From assembly GCF_000820705.1 (NCBI RefSeq), contig NZ_CCXI01000133.1, positions 45,950-109,949 on the forward strand: DNA of 64,000 nucleotides, written 5' to 3'. This document shows positions 54,238 through 62,242 of the stretch, piece by piece. Made by a program: the position numbers and the translations under genes. Numbering within the stretch: position 1 is the stretch's first letter; each line of letters starts with the position of its first letter. The DNA comes from Clostridium polynesiense. Lineage in GTDB: Bacteria; Bacillota; Clostridia; Clostridiales; Clostridiaceae. The notes under the pieces were generated by a model. It was not told the origin of the DNA. It did not search any database and saw only the letters and a program-made list of their open reading frames with translations.

Positions 54238-54674
54238 AAACCTTTACCTCCTGTATATTCATTTTCTATCATTCGTTTTAATAAAGACTTCAACGTTTCT
54301 ATCTCCTCCTGTGAAAGCACCTTTAAAAGATTATCGTTCCAGCTGTGCAATATACCGAAAAACTCATCTTTTATAGAATATCCCTTAGGAGTGATATAAA
54401 GCTTAAAAGCCCTTCTATCTTCTCTATCATGAATCTTAGTGATATAACCTTCCTCCTCAAGCTTCCTTAAAGCCTTAGCCGTAGTTCCTTTATCTATGCT
54501 TAAATATGTGCTGAGCTCCTCTTGATTTATCCCTTCATGATTGTAGAGAAAGGCTAAAAACAGATACTGTCCGCTTCCTATATTAAGTTTTTTAAACTCC
54601 TTGGAAAGATACATTCCGGATAATCTATATAATATAGAGATGTATTTACCTACAGATTCGCAGTTTTTACTCAA
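54216..54674 (-). CDS. MarR-family transcriptional regulator
   Basis: The product has 152 residues. The winged helix contains GSGQYLFLAFLYNHEGINQEELSTYLSIDKGTTAKALRKLEEEGYITKIHDREDRRAFKLYITPKG (residues ~30-95), with long dimerisation helices. TTG at 54674 is six nt after GAGGGG. It is the first gene of an operon whose second gene is a MATE pump, overlapping by 22 nt. A palindrome ~160 bp upstream (54832-54855) resembles MarR operators and overlaps a plausible promoter, suggesting autorepression relieved by a pump substrate. Confidence 0.9.
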   Translation of the reverse strand: MSKNCESVGKYISILYRLSGMYLSKEFKKLNIGSGQYLFLAFLYNHEGINQEELSTYLSIDKGTTAKALRKLEEEGYITKIHDREDRRAFKLYITPKGYSIKDEFFGILHSWNDNLLKVLSQEEIETLKSLLKRMIENEYTGGKGLWTDTID

Positions 54675-54831
54675 ATTTATCCCCTCTTATTCTATCCTGC
54701 ACTTATTTCTCCTAAAATTTTAACACCTGATTTTAATCCATTATATTTATTGACAATATACATGATATTATTATCTATAATTATTGCATTTTAATAAGTA
54801 TATTTCACACAGCTATATTATTATATATCAT

Positions 54832-54855
54832 AAATAGTTGCAAATGCAACTATTT
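54832..54855. promoter_or_regulatory. Candidate MarR operator
   Basis: AAATAGTTGC and GCAACTATTT are perfect 10-bp arms around AAAT. On the minus strand TTGCAA within the repeat and TAATAT 17 bp downstream could be the -35 and -10, so a bound regulator would block the promoter of the marR-MATE operon. The site is also upstream of the divergent DUF5050 gene. Binding is inferred. Coordinates are accurate to one or two bases. Confidence 0.6.
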
Positions 54856-54953
54856 ATTTTACTTAATATAGCATTAAATGTAATATAATTACAGTTATGA
54901 TATAATGGTAGTATAAGATTTAAATATATTTATGTACTAAGAGAGGTTTATAT

Positions 54954-56108
54954 ATGTCTTTAAAAAACTACAGGATATTTTTCGGATTGGCAGCAGCAGC
55001 CTTATTTATATCCTTATTAGGTATTTATACCTTTAAGAGCAGCTCTTACAGCAATCCATCAGAGGCTTCAGAAGAAAATAAGCTGACCATAACAGAAGAA
55101 GAAAAAAACGGCCTTAACACTGAAAAAACTGCAGTTGATCCTTCAATTACAGGAATCACCTCCTCTGAAGAGGAAAGCCTTCCGGATTATCATTCAGCAA
55201 ATATAAGAATGGGAGGCAAATTGACAGCAGACGAAAATTTCCTATACTTCAGTAATTTCAATAATGAGCCTGGAATTTATAAATGCCGGCCTTCCGGCAC
55301 GGCTATGCAGAAGATAAGCAACTTATCTCCTTCAGGAATAATCCCCTTCGGTAATAAATTATATTATTTTTATGGGGAAAAACTGAGAAGCTCCTTAAAA
55401 ACCGGAGGTGATGAAAAAATACTTTATGACAACCCCTGCAGCAGTTTAACCATATATAAATCAAGGCTGTATTTCTATGATCAGGGCGCTGGTAATATGG
55501 TGTCCATGAACATGGAGGGTGACAATCTTCAGGTGGTTATAGATATAGAAAAAAACGAATTTGGTGTAGCCGGATTTATGGGTTTTCTGCAAATAAAGGA
55601 AGGAATTTTATATTATACTTATTCAAAGCCCTCCGGCAAGGATTATGAATGCTATTTAACTGCTTATGACCTTAATAGCAAGGCCTCAAGAAATCTCTAC
55701 AAAGGCCCACTATTTATGGTAACTCAGATAGATGGCAGCTTTATATATTTTAACAAGGAAAGTAATACAGCCGCAAGATCCATTATCCAGAGGATAGATG
55801 TAGGCAGCGGTAAGATGGAAACTATCAAGCTTAATATAAATGGTTACTTTTTAAATTATATTGCTGATGGAAACTCTATATATTACTTAGAGAATACATC
55901 TATTTATAAATATTCCATTAAGGAAAAGAAAAGTCAGCTTATATCCAATGTCTATAATAAAAACAAAGTTCCTTTTATTAATCCTTTATATAAGATAGAG
56001 GACAGATTATTTATGCAGGGATTTGAAAATGGATATGGTGTCTCTGCAGAAAAAGCCTATATATACACCATTAAAACGGACGGTACGGAGGAAAAGGTCA
56101 TATATTGA
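54954..56108 (+). CDS. DUF5050-like extracytoplasmic beta-propeller protein
   Basis: The product has 384 residues. One N-terminal membrane anchor (residues ~8-25) is followed by an acidic, Ser-rich linker to ~75. Repeated strands then follow (NFLYFSNFNNEPGIYKCRPSGTAMQKI; SRLYFYDQGAGNMVSMNMEGDNLQ; SIYYLENTSIYKYSIKEKK), spaced ~45 residues apart. The spacing and the YFS/YYL patterns match DUF5050 domains of clostridia, which look like beta-propellers. The role is unknown; the protein is probably exposed on the cell surface. GAGAGG precedes the ATG. It is divergent from the marR operon. Confidence 0.75.
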   Translation: MSLKNYRIFFGLAAAALFISLLGIYTFKSSSYSNPSEASEENKLTITEEEKNGLNTEKTAVDPSITGITSSEEESLPDYHSANIRMGGKLTADENFLYFSNFNNEPGIYKCRPSGTAMQKISNLSPSGIIPFGNKLYYFYGEKLRSSLKTGGDEKILYDNPCSSLTIYKSRLYFYDQGAGNMVSMNMEGDNLQVVIDIEKNEFGVAGFMGFLQIKEGILYYTYSKPSGKDYECYLTAYDLNSKASRNLYKGPLFMVTQIDGSFIYFNKESNTAARSIIQRIDVGSGKMETIKLNINGYFLNYIADGNSIYYLENTSIYKYSIKEKKSQLISNVYNKNKVPFINPLYKIEDRLFMQGFENGYGVSAEKAYIYTIKTDGTEEKVIY

Positions 56109-56114
56109 AGCCTT

Positions 56115-56135
56115 CTGCTGAGTTAATCAGCAGAG
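56115..56135. terminator. Short hairpin between convergent genes
   Basis: TCTGCTGA and TCAGCAGA pair around GTTAA. It lies in the 27-bp gap between the DUF5050 gene and the YgjP-like gene. No long T run is present on either strand. Confidence 0.5.
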
Positions 56136-56846
56136 TTAAAATTTCCAGTAAAGTTTAACACTGCTGCTTAACCTTTTTAGCTTTTCTTCTCTGCTTTTAT
56201 AATCAGTTATAAAGCTCTCTACATATTTCCAAAACTCTTTGGAATGATTCATATAAACAAGATGGCTTAATTCATGAAGGACTATATAATCTACAACATC
56301 TTCAGGCATCATTATAAGCCTTATGTTATAGTTTATATTTCCTAAGGAAGAACAGCTTCCCCATCGGGTTTTTACATCCTTTATAGTTATTTTATTAAAT
56401 TTAACTCCAAGGCGCTCTGCATAGCGAGAGGTCTTTTGCTGTAATATTTCATACCCTTCCTCTGCATACCAAGCTCTTAAGACTGTTCTTAAAGCTTTAA
56501 TCCTGTTTTCTTCATTAAACTCAAGAGCTCCAAATAATCTCACAGTTACAGTATCTCCTTCTAAAGCTGCAGCACTCTTTTTTAATGAGGAATATCTTAT
56601 TTTAATATTATAAACCTTACCTAAAAACATAATTTTCTCTATATTTTCTCTATCACCTATAGAGGTTCTAAGTTCATAAATATCCTTATAGTTTTTCTCA
56701 ATCCACTGCTGCTTTTCTTTTAAAAGTTTGTCTATATACTTTTTACTGCAGTTATAAGGAGCCAGAACCACTAGTCCTTCTTCAGCACTTATCTTAATAG
56801 CTAAGGTTTTTCTTTTACTGTATCTTACTGTATATTTATAATCCAC
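56136..56846 (-). CDS. YgjP-like M48-type metallopeptidase
   Basis: The product has 236 residues. The zinc motif is VLHELSHLVYMNHSKEFW, with His-Glu-x-x-His and the third His in MNHSKEFW (residues ~185-205). WGSCSSLGNINYNIRLIMMP just before it is the family hallmark. YgjP/DUF45 proteins are predicted metal-dependent hydrolases. GTG at 56846, after GGGGGTACCT, is the start. Upstream lies the terminator of ccpA, so it has its own promoter. Confidence 0.9.
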   Translation of the reverse strand: MDYKYTVRYSKRKTLAIKISAEEGLVVLAPYNCSKKYIDKLLKEKQQWIEKNYKDIYELRTSIGDRENIEKIMFLGKVYNIKIRYSSLKKSAAALEGDTVTVRLFGALEFNEENRIKALRTVLRAWYAEEGYEILQQKTSRYAERLGVKFNKITIKDVKTRWGSCSSLGNINYNIRLIMMPEDVVDYIVLHELSHLVYMNHSKEFWKYVESFITDYKSREEKLKRLSSSVKLYWKF

Positions 56847-56860
56847 AGGTACCCCCTAAT

Positions 56861-56891
56861 AAAAACAGCCCGAACCAAAGGTCAAGCTGTT
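56861..56891 (-). terminator. Terminator of ccpA
   Basis: AACAGC (56864-56869) pairs with GCTGTT (56886-56891), with an inner ACC/GGT pair. On the minus strand GCTGTTTTTATT follows. Confidence 0.75.
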
Positions 56892-56947
56892 AATTTTGCT
56901 AATATATAAAATTCATACTTATTTAGCAGGCTCCCATATTTAAATAC

Positions 56948-57946
56948 TTATTTACAGGAATCCCTTTCGATTATTTCATGATCTAAAACATAGTGTCCCT
57001 GTTCAATAGTCTTTTGATTTATAAGCTTTATAAGCATTCTCATCGCAATGGAGCCCATATCATACATAGGCTGTGCAACGGTTGTAAGATTTGGATAATA
57101 AACCTGTGCAGAATAAATATTATTAAAGCCTATGACATCAACATCCTGAGGTACGGAAAGCTGATGCTCTCTCAGAGTATTTATTGCTCCCATAGCAACT
57201 TCGTCTGAAGCACAGATTACCGCATCTATGGAGCTGGCCTTTTTAAGAATCTTTCTGATGCCTTTATAGCCTGTTTCAGTTCTTAAATCTCCGAAATACA
57301 CCATATCCTCATTTATTTCCAAGTTATTTTCCTTCATTGCCTTTTCAAAACCCTTATATCTCTGTGCCCAGGCATTGCTGGAATCCTTGGAGGCTCCTAT
57401 GTATGCTATATCCTTATTACCTTTTTTAATAATATAATTAGCAGCATCATAACCTGCCTTTACATTATCTATTGTAACGCTTGGGAATATTCCCTCCTCA
57501 TCACTGGACTCTATTAATACTGTCTTAAGATCCAGCTCTCTTATAAGGTCTGTTATTTCAGGTTTTAAAGAAGAGCTCATATAAAGCACTCCGTCAACCA
57601 TTTTTTCCTTTAGCACTCTTAAGTATTCTTTTTCTTTTTCTTCATCTAAGTCAGAATTACAAAGTATAACGTTATAATCATAAATGTTAGAAACGTCTTC
57701 AGCACCTCTTACTATTTCAGGATAAAACTGACTTGATATATCAGGTATAAGAATTCCTATAGTTTTTGTCCTTTGAGTCTTCAGGCTTCGAGCTACAATA
57801 TTAGGTCTGTATCCTAACTTCTGTATTGCATCCTGAACCTTCTTTTTTGTTTCTTCATTTACTACATCGATATCATTTAATACTCTGGAAACCGTTGCTA
57901 TGGAAACTCCTGCTTCCTTTGCAACATCTTTTATTGAAGCCGCCAT
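56948..57946 (-). CDS. ccpA: LacI-family regulator, catabolite control protein A-like
   Basis: The product has 332 residues. The LacI helix-turn-helix is IKDVAKEAGVSIATVSRVLNDIDVVNEETKKKV with the hinge LGYRPNIVARSLKTQRTKTIGILIPDISSQFYPEIVRGAED. A periplasmic-binding-type sensor follows to the end (IIERDSCK). The hinge and dimer interface closely resemble clostridial CcpA, the global regulator of carbon catabolite repression that works with phosphorylated HPr. A LacI-family local repressor is possible, but no sugar genes are nearby. ATG at 57946 has TAGGAG upstream. Single gene. Confidence 0.8.
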   Translation of the reverse strand: MAASIKDVAKEAGVSIATVSRVLNDIDVVNEETKKKVQDAIQKLGYRPNIVARSLKTQRTKTIGILIPDISSQFYPEIVRGAEDVSNIYDYNVILCNSDLDEEKEKEYLRVLKEKMVDGVLYMSSSLKPEITDLIRELDLKTVLIESSDEEGIFPSVTIDNVKAGYDAANYIIKKGNKDIAYIGASKDSSNAWAQRYKGFEKAMKENNLEINEDMVYFGDLRTETGYKGIRKILKKASSIDAVICASDEVAMGAINTLREHQLSVPQDVDVIGFNNIYSAQVYYPNLTTVAQPMYDMGSIAMRMLIKLINQKTIEQGHYVLDHEIIERDSCK

Positions 57947-58086
57947 TTTATCAACTCCTACCTATACTAATTTACTATTGTTCATAATTATACTAAAAAT
58001 CACTATACCTTTACAAGTAAACTATAACATTATTAGTTACAATATACAATTATAAATCTTATAAAAAATAACCCATAATAATTAAT

Positions 58087-58124
58087 ACAAAACTGTTAGG
58101 ACAACCAAGTCCTAACAGTTTTGT
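58087..58124 (-). terminator. Terminator of ileS
   Basis: ACAAAACTGTTAGGAC (58087-58102) pairs perfectly with GTCCTAACAGTTTTGT (58109-58124). It lies a few nt past the ileS stop. Confidence 0.85.
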
Positions 58125-58128
58125 ACCT

Positions 58129-61100
58129 TTATTTTACAACTTTTACTGCTAAATCCAGTTTTTCACCATTAACAGATGCTTCAGTATAATCTGCTTCACT
58201 GTTATATAATATTTCTACAGAAAGGGTTTCTTTCTTTATAAAGTCTTCAAACTTCTTCATTACCCCTATGAGCATTTCATTTCCCGCTGCATAAAGATTG
58301 ATTTTATCTGAAACCTCAAAACCGCTTTCCTTTCTCATATTTTGAACCTTAGAGATTATTTCTCTTAAATGTCCTTCTTCTCTAAGCTCTTCAGTGATGG
58401 TAGTATCCAGAACTATACCGATCTCTCCTTCACCGGAGAAAGCATAGCCTTCAAGTCCCTGCATGGTTACAAGAAGGTTTTGAGCGTTAAGCTCTATCTC
58501 CTGCCCTTGAACATTTATAACCTCAGCTCCGCCATTTTGAACCTTCTGAGCTAATTCCATCTGATTCTTTTTAGCTATTTCAGCTCTTATTGAAGGTATA
58601 AGCTTACCATAAGCTTTTCCCAATACAGGAAGGTTAGGCTTAATTTCAAAGTTAACATATTTTGAAAGGTCTGCTCCAAACTGCATTTCCTTAATATTCA
58701 GCTCATCCTTTATTATGTCTCCGTAATATTCAGGAAGAGACTTAGTGCTTACAAGCATTTTAGAAAGAGGCTGTCTGTTCTTGATGTTAGCTCCGTTTCT
58801 TGCACTTCTTCCAAGCTTAACTATTTTAGATGCCATTTCCATTTCCGCTTCTAAAGCTTCATCCACAAGCTCAGCCTTATATTCAGGCCATGTGCATAGA
58901 TGTATGCTTTCTACAGCATCCTTATCTAAAGAAACCACAAGGTTTTGATATATTTCTTCAGTGATAAAAGGAACAAATGGTGCAGCAACTTTAATTAAGG
59001 TTGTAAGCACTTTATATAAGGTTACATAAGCACCTATCTTATCCTCTGTAAGCTCTTCGCTCCAATATCTTGATCTGTTTCTTCTTACATACCAGTTGGA
59101 AAGCTCATCAGTAAACTCCTCAATAGAAAGAGCTGCCTGAGTTATCTTATAGGAATTAAGGTCCTCATCCACTGTTTTAATCAAGGTGTTAAGCCTTGAC
59201 ATTATCCATTTATCCATAACATTTTCTGATTTAAAATCAGCATAATCCAATGGGTTGAAATTATCTATTTCAGCATACAGCACATAGAAGGAGTAAACAT
59301 TCCATAAGGTGCTTAAGAATTTTCTTCCTGCTTCTGCTACATCATCCTCTGAAAATCTTGTTGGCAGCCATGGAGCACTGGCAGTATAGAAGTGCCATCT
59401 GGTTGCATCCGCTCCCTGATTTTCAAGAACTACAAAAGGATCCACAACATTTCCCTTATGCTTTGACATTTTAAGTCCGTGCTTATCCAGTACGTGACCT
59501 AAAACTATGCAGTTTTCAAAAGGATTTGTATCAAAGATAGCTGTAGATATTGCCAGCAGGGTGTAGAACCATCCTCTGGTCTGATCTACCGCCTCTGATA
59601 TAAACTGTGCAGGGAAATTTTCTTCAAATATCTCTTTATTTTCAAAGGGATAATGCCACTGTGCAAAAGGCATTGAACCGGAATCGAACCATGCATCGAT
59701 AACTTCCCCTGTTCTTGTCATAGGCTTTCCGCACTTAGGGCAGGTAAGCTTAACTTCATCTATATAAGGCTTATGAAGCTCTATATCCTTTGGAACATTG
59801 ATTCCCTTTTCTTCTAATTCTGCTCTACTGCCTATACATTCTCTATGACCGCAGTCACATTCCCAGATAGGAAGAGGTGTTCCCCAGTATCTGTCTCTGG
59901 ATATACCCCAATCTATAACATTTTCAAGGAATTTACCAAACCTTCCTGTTCTTACGTTGTCAGGATACCAGTTAATCTTATTATTATTTTCTAAAAGCTT
60001 ATCCCTTAAAGAGGTCATTTTAACAAACCAGCTGTCTTTTGGATAATAAAGCAGTGCAGTATCACATCTCCAGCAGTGAGGATAGGAGTGTGTAAACTTT
60101 TCTGATTTAAACAGGAGATTTTTTTCCTTCATATATTCTAAAATCTTAGGATCAGCTTTTTTAACGAACATTCCTTTAAAAGGCTCAACTGCATCTACAA
60201 ATTTTCCTTCTGTGTCAACTAAATTTATAAGAGGCAAACCATATTTTTTACCTATTAAATTATCGTCTTCACCATAAGCAGGAGCTATATGGACTATTCC
60301 TGTACCATCGCTTAAAGTTACGAAATCTCCATGAACGATGTAAAATGCTTTTTCTTCCGGAGTATAGAATGGGAAAAGCTGCTCATATTCCATTCCAAGA
60401 AGAGCCTCTCCTTTGAACTCTTTAACTATTTCATACTCTCCATCTAAAATATTTAAAAGGCTTTTAGCAAGATAAAAATGCTCGCCATTTTGTACAACCT
60501 CTACATAGTCATAGGCTTTATTCACCGCAAGAGCAACGTTACTTGGAAGTGTCCAAGGAGTTGTTGTCCATGCTAGTATATATTTATTTTCTTCACCTTT
60601 AACCTTAAATTTAACTATTGCAGTAGCTTCCTTTACATCCTTATAACCCTGAGCTACTTCGTGAGAGGATAAAGCTGTTCCGCATCTTGGACAGTAAGGA
60701 ATTATTTTATGCCCCTTATATAAAAGATCCTTATCCCACATCTGCTTAAGAGCCCACCAAACGGATTCAAGATAATCATCCTTATAAGTTACATAAGGAT
60801 TTTCCATATCAACCCAATAAGCTAACTTTTCAGACATATCCTTCCACATATTAACATATGAAAATACGCTGCCTTTGCATTCCTCAACGAACTTTCCAAC
60901 ACCAAACTCCTCTATTTGAGGCTTTCCTGAAATTCCAAGCTTCTTTTCTATTTCAAGTTCAACAGGAAGTCCTTGGGTATCCCAGCCTGCTTTTCTAAGT
61001 ACATGATACCCCTTCATAACCTTATATCTTGGAATTATATCCTTCATAACTCTGGTAAGAACATGACCTACGTGAGGCTTTCCATTAGCAGTTGGAGGAC

Positions 61101-61236
61101 CGTCATAGAAAGTGAAGTTCTTTTCACCTTTGTTCATATCAAAGTTTTTTTCAATAACATTTCTTTCTTTCCACAAATGCGCTATGTCTTTTTCCATATC
61201 AACAAAGCTTCTGGAATTGTCAATTTTTTTATACAT
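58129..61236 (-). CDS. ileS: Isoleucyl-tRNA synthetase
   Basis: The product has ~1,035 residues and charges tRNA-Ile, editing valine. It has the variant HIGH motif PHVGHVLTR, editing-domain region [25 protein letters not shown] (KMSKH variant) and several Cys pairs ([24 protein letters not shown]) for zinc. A C-terminal anticodon-binding and zinc-free extension follows. The length and the KMSKH variant fit the clostridial/eukaryote-like IleRS group. ATG at 61236 follows GGAAAGGGG. It lies behind a T-box with an ATC specifier. Confidence 0.96.
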   Translation of the reverse strand: MYKKIDNSRSFVDMEKDIAHLWKERNVIEKNFDMNKGEKNFTFYDGPPTANGKPHVGHVLTRVMKDIIPRYKVMKGYHVLRKAGWDTQGLPVELEIEKKLGISGKPQIEEFGVGKFVEECKGSVFSYVNMWKDMSEKLAYWVDMENPYVTYKDDYLESVWWALKQMWDKDLLYKGHKIIPYCPRCGTALSSHEVAQGYKDVKEATAIVKFKVKGEENKYILAWTTTPWTLPSNVALAVNKAYDYVEVVQNGEHFYLAKSLLNILDGEYEIVKEFKGEALLGMEYEQLFPFYTPEEKAFYIVHGDFVTLSDGTGIVHIAPAYGEDDNLIGKKYGLPLINLVDTEGKFVDAVEPFKGMFVKKADPKILEYMKEKNLLFKSEKFTHSYPHCWRCDTALLYYPKDSWFVKMTSLRDKLLENNNKINWYPDNVRTGRFGKFLENVIDWGISRDRYWGTPLPIWECDCGHRECIGSRAELEEKGINVPKDIELHKPYIDEVKLTCPKCGKPMTRTGEVIDAWFDSGSMPFAQWHYPFENKEIFEENFPAQFISEAVDQTRGWFYTLLAISTAIFDTNPFENCIVLGHVLDKHGLKMSKHKGNVVDPFVVLENQGADATRWHFYTASAPWLPTRFSEDDVAEAGRKFLSTLWNVYSFYVLYAEIDNFNPLDYADFKSENVMDKWIMSRLNTLIKTVDEDLNSYKITQAALSIEEFTDELSNWYVRRNRSRYWSEELTEDKIGAYVTLYKVLTTLIKVAAPFVPFITEEIYQNLVVSLDKDAVESIHLCTWPEYKAELVDEALEAEMEMASKIVKLGRSARNGANIKNRQPLSKMLVSTKSLPEYYGDIIKDELNIKEMQFGADLSKYVNFEIKPNLPVLGKAYGKLIPSIRAEIAKKNQMELAQKVQNGGAEVINVQGQEIELNAQNLLVTMQGLEGYAFSGEGEIGIVLDTTITEELREEGHLREIISKVQNMRKESGFEVSDKINLYAAGNEMLIGVMKKFEDFIKKETLSVEILYNSEADYTEASVNGEKLDLAVKVVK

Positions 61237-61283
61237 CTTCAAACCCCTTTCCTGAGATTATTATCATCTTTTTAATTGCAAAT

Positions 61284-61565
61284 AAAAAACTCCATCCAAC
61301 AGGACGAAGTTGTGTTCGCTATACCACCTATAGAGATGCCTTTCATAAAACACTATCAATAGAATTTAATATAATAGCTTAATCATAAATAGAAAGGCTT
61401 ATTTTCAAGCACCATCATGCTCTATCCCTTAACGCAGGACTACGGGTAAGCTTACTGCAATTTTCAGCCACCAACTCCCAGGTGATTTTCGCTAAATTCT
61501 CACTGCAGTCCTTACACCCTGGGGACCGCTCTCTAAAAGCTGCAAATTCAACTACTTCTCCTGAT
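61284..61565 (-). promoter_or_regulatory. T-box leader of ileS (Ile specifier)
   Basis: On the minus strand the T-box AGGTGGTATAGCGAA (61329-61315) is followed by a terminator, AACTTCGTCC paired with GGATGGAGTT (61312-61288) with two wobbles and T6. Stem I carries GAAAATCACCTGGGAG; the specifier ATC is at 61486-61484. It should raise ileS when uncharged tRNA-Ile accumulates. The rest of the 450-bp gap to the fragment gene holds nothing else I can support. Confidence 0.85.
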
Positions 61566-61686
61566 CATAGTTTTTCATTATTTTAAATTATAATACCAAA
61601 GCCCTGCAATGTCAACGAAGGATTGTACATTATTGTAGATACATAAGGCTTAATATTTCTGGGGAAATTTTTAGATTAAATTCAGG

Positions 61687-62007
61687 CTATTTTAGCTTTC
61701 TGCACACAATAATAAATCTGTGTTCAATGCTCTCTATATATCCTTTAGCCTTTAACTCTTCATTTAACCTAAATAATCCTTGAAAACAATTGTCTACTGA
61801 GAAATTTGGAAATTCCCACTGAATAATTTTTGCATAATATACCACTGCTCCAACATCTTTAAAACGGAGATATGGAAAAAACTCTTCAGCATATAAAGCT
61901 TCAAAAAAGCTTTTTTCTAATTCTTTGAGAATGTTATCTAAAGTGTTTTTCGGAAATAATGGCTTAAAGTCCTTTATTAATGCTTTATTTAATTTATTTT
62001 GCTCCAT
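61687..62007 (-). pseudogene. C-terminal remnant of a class I methyltransferase
   Basis: The 106-residue frame looks like the last third of a SAM-dependent methyltransferase: EEFFPYLRFKDVGAVVYYAKIIQWEFPNFSVDNCF, then EELKAKGYIESIEHRFIIVCRKLK. In full-length relatives this follows a Rossmann domain with GxGxG, which is missing here. The ATG with AGAGGATCAGTT upstream could still allow translation. It is probably a truncated gene rather than a new family. It lies ~240 bp from the CRISPR array, a spot that often collects remnants. Confidence 0.6.
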
Positions 62008-62242
62008 AACTGATCCTCTTTTCTTTTATTTTTTAATTAGAAAAGCAGTCCAGCTATCCTGACAGTAAATATAATTTTTATCTTGGTACAATATACTATC
62101 AGTTAATATAACTATACCAAGTAGTTAATTCGCTTTTTTCTCATGGTGAGATTTCACCTGCTTTCAGATTTAATTTATGCTGTTGAAGTTATAATATAGT
62201 CAAACTTTTGTTTTTATTTGAAAGTATGAGTATACTCTCTTA
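62008..62242. other. Intergenic stretch before the CRISPR array
   Basis: An AT-rich stretch between the methyltransferase remnant and the first decayed repeat. It contains a 7-bp inverted repeat (CTTGGTA/TACCAAG, ~62092-62132) of unclear meaning and no open frame I can support. Confidence 0.4.

Noticed and set aside
62092..62132. CTTGGTA/TACCAAG inverted repeat near the array
   Set aside because: The 7-bp arms are too far apart, with no promoter or gene that it would clearly serve. Not strong enough for an operator.
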